A DNA stretch of 15,595 bases from NCBI GenBank assembly GCA_937888665.1, contig CALBET010001120.1, positions 1-15,595 on the forward strand. Reading direction: 5' to 3'. The translations under genes and the position numbers were made by a program. This document shows, in pieces, positions 7,667-14,266 of the stretch. Under the pieces are notes generated by a model. It did not search any database, had not been told where the DNA came from, and saw only the letters and a program-made list of their open reading frames with translations. The DNA comes from an uncultured Acidobacteriota bacterium (GTDB lineage Bacteria; Acidobacteriota; Vicinamibacteria; Vicinamibacterales; UBA8438). Each line of letters opens with the position of its first letter. The stretch's first letter is position 1.

Positions 7667-7691
7667 CCGCCTTCGCCGAAGCTTCGGCGGA
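7666..7691. repeat. Palindromic, REP-like hairpin overlapping the M48 start
   Basis: Positions 7674-7689 are a perfect 16-bp palindrome, CGCCGAAGCTTCGGCG. A second pairing, TCCGCC (7666-7671) with GGCGGA (7686-7691), is mutually exclusive with it and includes the first base of the M48 ATG and its AAGG. There is no T-run on either strand. Length, composition and intergenic position resemble dispersed GC-rich repeats; copy number cannot be seen from one window. Confidence 0.55.
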
Positions 7692-7728
7692 CAGGCTGGT
7701 CACAGCCGCCGCCGAGAGGACGCCGCGG

Positions 7729-10700
7729 CTACGCCAGCTGCACCGAGATCAGCTTCGACACCCCTGGCTCCTCCATCGTCACACCGTAGAGCCGATCGGC
7801 GATCTCCATCGTCTTTCGATTGTGGGTCACGAGAATAAACTGCGTGTCAGACTGCATGGCGCGCAGCATCTCGACGAACCGGCCGATGTTCGCTTCGTCG
7901 AGCGGCGCATCGATCTCATCGAGGAGGCAGAACGGACTCGGCTTGAACTTGAAGATGGCAAACATCAACGCCATCGCGGTCAGGGCTTTCTCCCCGCCAG
8001 ACAGCAACTGGATGCTCTGCAGCCGCTTGCCTGGCGGCTGCGCGATGATGTCGATTCCGCTTTCGAGCAGATCCGTCTCGTCGATCAACACGAGCCCGGC
8101 CCGTCCGCCGCCGAACAACGTGGAGAACGTCGTCTGGAAATGGGTGTTGATCGCGTCGAACGCCTCGCGAAATCGCTCACGGGTCGTCCGGTTCATGCGT
8201 GAGATGGCGTCGCCGGTGGCCTTGATCGATTCTTCGAGATCCCGGCGCTGCGTCGTCAAGAAGTCGTAGCGTTCGTCGAGATCGTCGAACTCTTCAATCG
8301 CCATCATGTTCACCGGCCCGAGCCGGTCGATCTTCGCCCGCAGGGTCGCCACCATCCGCTCGACAGTCATCGGGGCGCCAGACGACGATACCGGTTCTGA
8401 GGGTTCGCCGGCCTCGGTCACGGTCTCGTCGTCGTCCTCGTCTGGCTCAGCAGGCTCGTCGGTCCCGGCGGGGGTCGTCGACGGAGACAACAACTCCGCG
8501 TCTGGATCGAACCCACCATCCCGTTCGAACTCCGTCAGCTGTACCGTCACCTCGTCCAGGGTGAGTTGTAGCGTGTCGCGGCAGGTCTCCTCCAGGTGCG
8601 TCAGGTTCCCCTCGGCGGTCGCACGAGCGAGGTCCAGCTCCGACACCTCCGCGCGCACCTCTTCCTGCCCCACCCGCGCGACACGGACCTTGCCCTCCCG
8701 CGTCTCCAGATCCGCCCGCAGCCGCAACACCGCGTCGTCCGCTCCCTGGACCTCCTGCCGGAGCGTTGCCAGTCCCGTCACATCCGCATCGAGCTGTTGG
8801 GTGGACGCGGCAACCGAGGCGATGAGCGCATCGCGTCGGGTCCGCGTGCGAGCGTGTTCGGCCTGACGGGTCGCGAACCGACCGGCGAGCTCCTGACTGG
8901 CGAGCTCAAGCCGCAGGGCCGTCGCCTCGAGACCAGAGGCCCGTTCGACCAACCCCGCGTGGGCTGCCTTCGCTTCAGCCGCGTCGAGAGCCAGCCTCTC
9001 GATCGATTCGCGCGCATCTATCACGCAGCGCTGGGACGCCATGAAGCGCTCGTCGGCGTCGCGCTGCTCTCCTTCGAGACGCACGATCGACGCCTCCGCT
9101 TCGGTCCGGCGGGCCTCAAGCGCCGCCAGTTCCTCGTCAGCGGACCGGCGCTCGGTGACGAGGAGGTCTCGCTTCTGTCCGATCCGTACCTCCTCCCCGT
9201 CGAGCGCCGCCAGGTGCATCTCGTGGCCCAGCATCGCCTTCTCCTGCTGATGCTGCTCGAGACGCAGTGCCGTCAGAGCCGTCTCGGCTCGCTCGGTTGC
9301 CACGTGCAGCTCGCCGATGTCCCCAGTCAGACGATGGACCAGCGCCTGCTCCAGGCCGGTACGCTCGTCGAGTTCCTTGATTTCCCGTTTGGTCGCAAGA
9401 ATGCCCAGCCCCTCGTCCTTGGCCCCCCCACTCACGAGCGCCGTGCCGTGGAACACGTCTCCGTCCGGGGTCGCAATCTGAGCGGTGGTCCGGACGGCCG
9501 CGCGCGCGGCGTCATCGTAGGACGCGGCCAGCCACTGGTCCGCGAGCTCTGCGCGAACTGCGGTCGCCCCCTCGCCGTCCACGCGCACCACCTCCGCCAG
9601 GGGCACCAGCGCTTCATCCACCGCGATGGCGGGCGACGCCCCGCCAGCCTGGCCCTCGACGATGAGAAACCCCACACGACCGGCGCCGTGCCTGCGCACG
9701 AACGCCAACCCGGCCTCGGCATCCGCCCGGGTCGGCACGACCACGTACTGCAACAGGTCGCCCAAACACGCCTCGACCGCCTTCTCGCGGCCCGGCTCTA
9801 CTTCGAGGTGGTCCGCAACCGCGCCCCAATGACGGATGCCAGAATCTGATGCCGAGAGGAGCAGGCGTGCGGCGTCCGAATAGCCGGTTCGCGCGGTTTG
9901 TAGGTCACGGAGTGACGTCAGCCGACCGGTCAGTGCGGCCAATTGCTGTTCCCGCTCGCGCAGTTCCCGAGCCCGTGACTCCCGCTCGACCCGGAGCGAC
10001 GACAACTCCGCATCTCGATCGGCGCAGGCGTGGCGGGCCTCCTCCAGTGCCGCCCGGGTCGCCTGCTCCGCAGCCCGAGCTCGCTCCCGCCCGGCCTCCA
10101 GCGCCTGGGTCTCCACGGTAAGGTCGCGGACCTCGGCATCCAGCTTCGATACTGTCTCGGCCAGCCGCGTTTGACCGGCCGTGGCATGCTCGACGGCGTG
10201 ACGCAACGCGGTCGCCGCGTTGATCGCCGCAAACACTTCACTGCGCGCGGCCTCCACATCGTTTTCAAGTCCGTCGAGCGCTTGCTGCGCCTGGACCAAC
10301 GCCTCTTCCCGACTCCGGAGCGTAGCGCCGAGCTCGTCCCGCTCAGCACCACATCGTCGAGCGTCAGCGACCTGGGCATCAAACTCACGGCGCGCCGGCT
10401 CTTGCCTCGCCTCCAGATCCGACACATCCTGCGCCGACTCCCTGAGGGCGCCGGCCAGCGCCTCGATCTGCTGGGTGTCGAACGTAATCTGCTGCTGCCG
10501 GCGTTCCACCGCGAGCTCGCGGGCATGGGCGGCGTCCCGCGCGTGCTTCGCCCCGCTCTCGGCTTCGGCCACTTCGATCTGGTACCGTTCGCGCTCCCCC
10601 TCGACCAGCGCCAACCGAGCGACCGCCGCCGCCTCGCGGGCGCGAGCCTCGTCGAGACTCCGTAACGCCAACGCGATCGCGTCACGGAGCACGTGGTACC

Positions 10701-11514
10701 GCCGGGCGAACCCGACTGTCTCCCACCGCCGCAGGTCCTCACGCAACCGCCGGTACCGGCGGGCTTTCGCCGCCTGCCGCTTCAGCGCCCGTCGCTGCTT
10801 CTCGACCTCGTAAATGACGTCGTCGACACGGGTCAGGTTCTGTCTCGCCGAGTCGAGCTTGAGCTCGGCCGACCGGCGTCGGCTCTTGTATTTCGTCACG
10901 CCGGCCGCTTCCTCAAGCAGTTGGCGACGCTCCGTCGGCCGCGCGCCGAGAATTTGGCCGATCTTTCCCTGTTCGATGACCGCGTACGCTTTGACCCCGA
11001 CCCCCGAATCCATCAGCAAGTCCTGGACGTCGCGGAGCCGACAGACGCGCCCGTCAATCAGATACTCGCTTTCGCCTGAACGATACAGCCTCCGGCCGAC
11101 TTCGACGTCTCTCGTAATCAGCGGCAACAGGCGATCCAGGTCTACACCGTCGGCGGGCGCGGACGAGACGCCGGCGTCATCGTCGCCCCAGGCCACATCG
11201 GGGTCGGACGCCAATGCCGGGTCTACCCCTCCCACGGCTCCGGGCGCGGCGGTCACCCGCGCCAGAAAGAGCTTCACCTCCGCGGTGCCGGTGGCCTTGC
11301 GCGCGTCGCTCCCGCTGAAGATCACGTCCTCCATCCGCTCGCCACGCAGGCTCTTGGCGCTTTGCTCGCCGAGCACCCACGTGATGGCGTCGATGACGTT
11401 GCTCTTGCCGCAACCGTTCGGACCGACGATGGCGGTCACTCCGTCGTCGAAGACCAGATTGGCCCGCTCCGGGAAGCTCTTGAAGCCTGAAATCTCGAGA
11501 TTCTGCAAACGCAT
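7729..11514 (-). CDS. smc: Chromosome segregation protein SMC
   Basis: SMC is the condensin ATPase that compacts and separates replicated chromosomes as a V-shaped dimer, normally with ScpA and ScpB; neither is in this window. The 1261-residue protein begins MRLQNLEISGFKSF and has Walker A GPNGCGKSN at 31-39. Coiled coil spans about 200-535, the hinge about 540-690 with GYSDAARLLLSASDSGIRHWG at its start, and the second coil about 700-1000. The C-terminal head has RLGPVNMMAIEEF, the ABC signature SGGEK at 1172-1176, and Walker B CLLDEID with Asp1199 and Glu1200. It exceeds the usual 1150-1200 residues because of two insertions. One is a Gly/Ala/Asp-rich segment at about 86-130 inside the N-terminal head, and the other an acidic Pro/Glu/Asp segment at about 1003-1048 just before the C-terminal head. 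No clear Shine-Dalgarno sequence precedes ATG 11514. Confidence 0.97.
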   Translation of the reverse strand: MRLQNLEISGFKSFPERANLVFDDGVTAIVGPNGCGKSNVIDAITWVLGEQSAKSLRGERMEDVIFSGSDARKATGTAEVKLFLARVTAAPGAVGGVDPALASDPDVAWGDDDAGVSSAPADGVDLDRLLPLITRDVEVGRRLYRSGESEYLIDGRVCRLRDVQDLLMDSGVGVKAYAVIEQGKIGQILGARPTERRQLLEEAAGVTKYKSRRRSAELKLDSARQNLTRVDDVIYEVEKQRRALKRQAAKARRYRRLREDLRRWETVGFARRYHVLRDAIALALRSLDEARAREAAAVARLALVEGERERYQIEVAEAESGAKHARDAAHARELAVERRQQQITFDTQQIEALAGALRESAQDVSDLEARQEPARREFDAQVADARRCGAERDELGATLRSREEALVQAQQALDGLENDVEAARSEVFAAINAATALRHAVEHATAGQTRLAETVSKLDAEVRDLTVETQALEAGRERARAAEQATRAALEEARHACADRDAELSSLRVERESRARELREREQQLAALTGRLTSLRDLQTARTGYSDAARLLLSASDSGIRHWGAVADHLEVEPGREKAVEACLGDLLQYVVVPTRADAEAGLAFVRRHGAGRVGFLIVEGQAGGASPAIAVDEALVPLAEVVRVDGEGATAVRAELADQWLAASYDDAARAAVRTTAQIATPDGDVFHGTALVSGGAKDEGLGILATKREIKELDERTGLEQALVHRLTGDIGELHVATERAETALTALRLEQHQQEKAMLGHEMHLAALDGEEVRIGQKRDLLVTERRSADEELAALEARRTEAEASIVRLEGEQRDADERFMASQRCVIDARESIERLALDAAEAKAAHAGLVERASGLEATALRLELASQELAGRFATRQAEHARTRTRRDALIASVAASTQQLDADVTGLATLRQEVQGADDAVLRLRADLETREGKVRVARVGQEEVRAEVSELDLARATAEGNLTHLEETCRDTLQLTLDEVTVQLTEFERDGGFDPDAELLSPSTTPAGTDEPAEPDEDDDETVTEAGEPSEPVSSSGAPMTVERMVATLRAKIDRLGPVNMMAIEEFDDLDERYDFLTTQRRDLEESIKATGDAISRMNRTTRERFREAFDAINTHFQTTFSTLFGGGRAGLVLIDETDLLESGIDIIAQPPGKRLQSIQLLSGGEKALTAMALMFAIFKFKPSPFCLLDEIDAPLDEANIGRFVEMLRAMQSDTQFILVTHNRKTMEIADRLYGVTMEEPGVSKLISVQLA

Positions 11515-11763
11515 CGGTATGGTGTCCCAGTGGCTTCCGCTACACGTGCGGACGGACGATCTCGACGGTGTCGGCCGATCGCATCGACGTCACGCGTCGC
11601 GTGCATGGGCGCGCCCGGAACGGCCGAGCGAGACCGGGCGAGGCGCAGGGGATCGACCGTACAGGAAAATGGCCGCACAGCCCGGGATGCAGCATCACCC
11701 GCGTGGCGGCCGGAAACACGTGGGGCAATCGGAAAAAGCACGAGCCGACGAAGGAGCCGTGTC
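11515..11763 (-). other. S41-smc intergenic region with palindromes and a weak terminator-like element
   Basis: This 249-nt gap precedes smc. No gene is evident. Three palindromes cluster in 31 nt: GACGTC at 11586-11591, CACGCG-T-CGCGTG at 11591-11603 and GGGCGCGCCC at 11607-11616. Just after the S41 stop, on the minus strand, a weak CACG/CGTG stem (11739-11761) is followed by TTTTT (11737-11733), a poor terminator candidate. I found no convincing promoter for smc. Confidence 0.35.
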
Positions 11764-13395
11764 CTACTGATTCGCCGCGACGGCCCCCGCGCCGCGCGAC
11801 ACCCCGAGCAGACGCTCCGCCTCTGGGAACAGGGTGATCGCGAACTGCGCCTGCGGATCGCTCGCCGTCAGATTGCGTCGGGCCTCCTCGACGCTGAACA
11901 ACGCGAGGTCGATCTCGTAGTGCATCATCGCCCGGATGAACGCGTCTTCAGCCACGAAGGCCTCTTCGTCAATGATGAGGCCGCGAGACTTGAGTTGGTC
12001 CCGGAACTCGGCTACCAGCGCGTCGTCGATCTCAAACCCCTGCGACACCAGTATCCGACCCTCCGACCGCTTTTGAATCCGTGTATCACCGTCAGCGGAG
12101 AACCGCTCGGCAAATGTCGCGAACTCCTGACGAGCCGCGAGCAGGCGACCAAACGGGGCCGGGTCGAACCCTTCGATCGGACCGGCAATGAAATGGTCCG
12201 GCTCGACCCCCCCACCCCCGAAGACCTCGCGACCGCCGTCAGTAAACCGTCGCTCGCTGATGGCATGCTCGGACGGCTCTTGGTCGCGGAACGAATAGGT
12301 CAAGTACTCATCGAAGACCTCGTCCCACGGACGCTGAATCATCCGTCCGCTCGGCGTATAGTATCGCGCCGTCGTCAGCGCCAGCCCCGCCTCCTGGCTG
12401 ACCCGATACACACTCTGCACCAGCGCCTTGCCGAACGTCGTCTCGCCGACGATCAGACCGCGGTCGTGGTCCTGGATGGCGCCCGACACGATTTCGGACG
12501 CGCTCGCACTGTTCCGATTCACGAGCACGATCAGTGGCACGTCGATGTGGTCGCCGTCGTCACGCGCGTGATAGTCCTGGTCCGAATTCTGTATCCGCCC
12601 ACGGGTATAGACGATCAGGTCACCCTTTGGCAGGAACTCATTCGAGACCCGAATGGCCTGGTCCAGCGGCCCCCCCGGATTACCACGAATGTCCAGCAGG
12701 AGCCGCTCCATCCCGAGGTCGTCCAGCTTCGCGAGCGCCGACCTGAGCTCGCTCGAGCTGGTCTCCGAGAAATCCTGAAGGCGCACGTAGCCGGTGGTCT
12801 CGTCAACCATGAAGGACCCCTGCACGGTCTGAATCGCGATCTCGTCGCGCTCCACCTCCAGATCGATGAGGCCTTCATAACCGAGGCGCTGAATCGAAAT
12901 CTGGACGGTGCTGCCCTTCGGCCCGCGGAGCTGTTGGACGGCCTCGTCGCTCGTGATCCCCATCGCATCCGTGCCGGCGATCCGCGCGATGACATCTCCG
13001 CGGCGCAGTCCCCGGCGAAACGCCGGCGACCCCTCGAAGATGTTCATGACCCTGATACCGCCGTCGATCACATTGATTGAGATGCCCAACCCGTAGTAGC
13101 GACCTTCCTGCCGCTCACGGAGCTGCGCATACGACCTGGGGTCCATGAAGTTGGAGTGCGGATCGAGGGTCTGCAGCATCCCGCCGATAGCGCGATACAC
13201 GAGCTGCTCCGAATCGACCTCGCCGACGTAGCTGTCTTCAATGGCGGCCAGCGCCATCGTGAACGATTCGTAGTGCAGGCTGAGGTTGTCTTGCCCCGCG
13301 AGCACACGACCGCCGAAAAGCCCACCCAGCACCGCCGAGGTGATCACCACCACCACGGCCATCGTCAAAGTCCGGTACCCGCGCATGCCGTTCAT
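11764..13395 (-). CDS. S41 family carboxy-terminal processing protease (CtpA/Prc-like) with PDZ domain
   Basis: This is a serine protease of the periplasm or inner membrane that trims or degrades proteins from the C-terminus. With ATG 13395 the product has 543 residues. It starts with a signal anchor (about 9-30), then YVGEVDSEQLVYRAIGGML and LDPHSNF. A PDZ domain covers about 98-182, with YYGLGISI and GSPAFRRGLRRGDVI. The S41 core has GYVRLQDFSE, DIRGNPGG and NRNSASASEI, with likely nucleophile Ser298. The general base Lys323 is in TTFGKALVQ; the 25-residue Ser-Lys spacing matches E. coli Prc. A helical C-terminal region of about 110 residues follows. The frame stays open to 13566, but that extension is not signal-like and would begin upstream of the predicted transcription start. 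ATG 13386 is an alternative. It is divergent from tatA and upstream of smc. Confidence 0.93.
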   Translation of the reverse strand: MNGMRGYRTLTMAVVVVITSAVLGGLFGGRVLAGQDNLSLHYESFTMALAAIEDSYVGEVDSEQLVYRAIGGMLQTLDPHSNFMDPRSYAQLRERQEGRYYGLGISINVIDGGIRVMNIFEGSPAFRRGLRRGDVIARIAGTDAMGITSDEAVQQLRGPKGSTVQISIQRLGYEGLIDLEVERDEIAIQTVQGSFMVDETTGYVRLQDFSETSSSELRSALAKLDDLGMERLLLDIRGNPGGPLDQAIRVSNEFLPKGDLIVYTRGRIQNSDQDYHARDDGDHIDVPLIVLVNRNSASASEIVSGAIQDHDRGLIVGETTFGKALVQSVYRVSQEAGLALTTARYYTPSGRMIQRPWDEVFDEYLTYSFRDQEPSEHAISERRFTDGGREVFGGGGVEPDHFIAGPIEGFDPAPFGRLLAARQEFATFAERFSADGDTRIQKRSEGRILVSQGFEIDDALVAEFRDQLKSRGLIIDEEAFVAEDAFIRAMMHYEIDLALFSVEEARRNLTASDPQAQFAITLFPEAERLLGVSRGAGAVAANQ

Positions 13396-13564
13396 AGGCT
13401 CGATGGTACCAGAAATGATGCTCGCGCACCGACAAAGATCGGGGCATGGGGCGGACGGCGGTGACAGCGTGGTGGACGCGACGACCGGATTCGTACCGAT
13501 GTCAGGGCCCTGCACCGCGCAGATGACGTGCGTGACCGCGATTCGGCCGTTCGATCGAGTCCGC

Positions 13565-13592
13565 ATAACAAAGACAACGTCTTTATTTTCAA
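13565..13592 (-). promoter_or_regulatory. Candidate promoter for the S41 protease gene
   Basis: Read on the minus strand, TTGAAA (13592-13587, five of six) and TGTTAT (13570-13565, four of six) are separated by 16 bases. A start near 13558 would give a leader of about 160 nt before ATG 13395. The -10 element is only fair, so the call is moderate. Confidence 0.4.
13570..13584. promoter_or_regulatory. 15-bp dyad within the S41 promoter spacer, possible operator
   Basis: AAAGAC (13570-13575), AAC, GTCTTT (13579-13584) form a perfect inverted repeat with a 3-nt centre. It nearly fills the spacer of the minus-strand promoter, overlapping the -10 by one base. On the + strand it is followed by ATTTT and could look like a weak terminator, but no + strand gene lies upstream. 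A repressor or activator site is the better guess. Confidence 0.35.
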
Positions 13593-13624
13593 CAACTTAA
13601 TTAAAATCAATAGATCTCGTTCCC

Positions 13625-13654
13625 TTGACCGGCCGGTCCGCACGTTTCTATAAT
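13625..13654 (+). promoter_or_regulatory. Strong sigma70-type promoter for tatA (and probably tatC)
   Basis: TTGACC (13625-13630) and a perfect TATAAT (13649-13654) are 18 bases apart. An AT-rich stretch upstream could act as an UP element. The predicted start near 13661 leaves a leader of about 137 nt before the tatA ATG. Confidence 0.85.
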
Positions 13655-13683
13655 GGACGTGCCAGTCAGGCCGAGTGTGCAGC

Positions 13684-13729
13684 CACCTCGGCGTGCACCA
13701 CGCCTCGACACCGTGACGGTGACCGAGTG
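13684..13729 (+). promoter_or_regulatory. Structured element in the tatA 5' leader
   Basis: Two perfect short hairpins stand in tandem: GGCGTG-CAC-CACGCC at 13690-13704 and CACCG-TGA-CGGTG at 13709-13721. They can be enclosed by CTC (13687-13689) with GAG (13725-13727), extended past a bulged C by CA (13684-13685) with TG (13728-13729), giving a three-way-junction shape. No riboswitch class was recognised. Confidence 0.4.
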
Positions 13730-13797
13730 CGCCGCGTCAATGCAGCGCGCGACGGGCAGCGAGCGGACACACGACAGGCATTGAAGGAGCCGCGATC

Positions 13798-14097
13798 ATG
13801 TTTGGTTCGATCGGGATGTCGGAGTTGCTCATCATCTTCGTGATCGCGTTGATTGTGTTCGGCCCGCGCAAGCTGCCGGAGCTAGGCCGGTCGCTGGGAA
13901 AAAGCCTCGGGGAGTTCAAGCGCGCCTCGAACGATCTGCGCAACACCCTCGAAGAAGAGATCCACGTGGAGGATCAGGTCCGCCGGGAGCCACCCGCGCC
14001 GGCGCCGGCGCCGGCCGCGCCTCCCGCCGACGCGAATCAAGACGACGACCCCCATCAGGACGACGACCCGCACAAAGACCAGGCGGGCAACATCTAG
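13798..14097 (+). CDS. tatA: Twin-arginine translocase subunit TatA (TatA/E family)
   Basis: TatA oligomers form the conduit through which folded proteins with twin-arginine signals cross the inner membrane. The protein is 99 residues: a short periplasmic start MFGSIGMSE, one membrane helix (about 8-21), the hinge FGPRKLPELG at 21-30, and an amphipathic helix rich in Lys and Arg to about residue 50. A low-complexity tail follows, first Pro/Ala repeats (65-76) and then two copies of DDDPH (82-91). AAGGAG eight bases before ATG 13798 is a good ribosome-binding site. A strong promoter and a structured leader lie upstream; tatC follows after 169 nt. No separate tatB is present, so this may be a TatA-TatC system in which TatA does both jobs. 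Confidence 0.93.
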   Translation: MFGSIGMSELLIIFVIALIVFGPRKLPELGRSLGKSLGEFKRASNDLRNTLEEEIHVEDQVRREPPAPAPAPAAPPADANQDDDPHQDDDPHKDQAGNI

Positions 14098-14118
14098 CTC
14101 ACGACGTTGACCAGGGAG

Positions 14119-14156
14119 CCCGCCCGACACCGGCTCGGTGCCCCCGTGCCGGCGGG
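14119..14156 (+). promoter_or_regulatory. Hairpin between tatA and tatC
   Basis: CCCGCC (14119-14124) pairs with GGCGGG (14151-14156), enclosing a tight inner hairpin CACCG-GCT-CGGTG at 14128-14140. No T-run follows, so read-through into tatC is expected. It could stabilise or process the tatA message so that more TatA than TatC is made, which is inference. Confidence 0.4.
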
Positions 14157-14266
14157 TCCGTTGGGACAGGACGAGACGCGATGGGTCGCTCTCAGCCGCC
14201 CTTCGCCGCGCGAGCGTGGGGCTCTGTAGGATCGCCCCGCGCACCAGCTTGACGCATCAGATCGAT

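Larger units (their letters stand above)
13396..13797. promoter_or_regulatory. Divergent S41/tatA control region with an AT-rich patch
   Basis: This is the longest gene-free stretch in the window, 402 nt. From 13563 to 13617 only about a quarter of bases are G or C, unlike the GC-rich surroundings. The patch includes TTAATTAA at 13597-13604 and sits where an UP element for the tatA promoter would lie. It also holds the candidate minus-strand promoter and dyad. Between about 13400 and 13560 nothing recognisable was seen. Confidence 0.6.

Noticed and set aside
8596..9849. A 417-codon open frame on the + strand antisense to smc
   Set aside because: It lies wholly inside smc, encodes Arg-rich low-complexity sequence with no recognisable domain, and has the look of a GC-rich codon-bias shadow.
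11530..13080. A 516-codon + strand open frame antisense to the S41 protease
   Set aside because: The opposite strand encodes an intact protease with catalytic Ser and Lys; this frame has no recognisable motif.
13396..13566. N-terminal extension of the S41 protease to 13566
   Set aside because: The extra 57 residues precede the signal anchor, lack signal character, and would start upstream of the predicted transcription start.
13570..13589. AAAGAC-AAC-GTCTTT plus ATTTT as a rho-independent terminator on the + strand
   Set aside because: The stem is weak and AT-rich, and no + strand gene lies upstream to be terminated; an operator role fits the position better.
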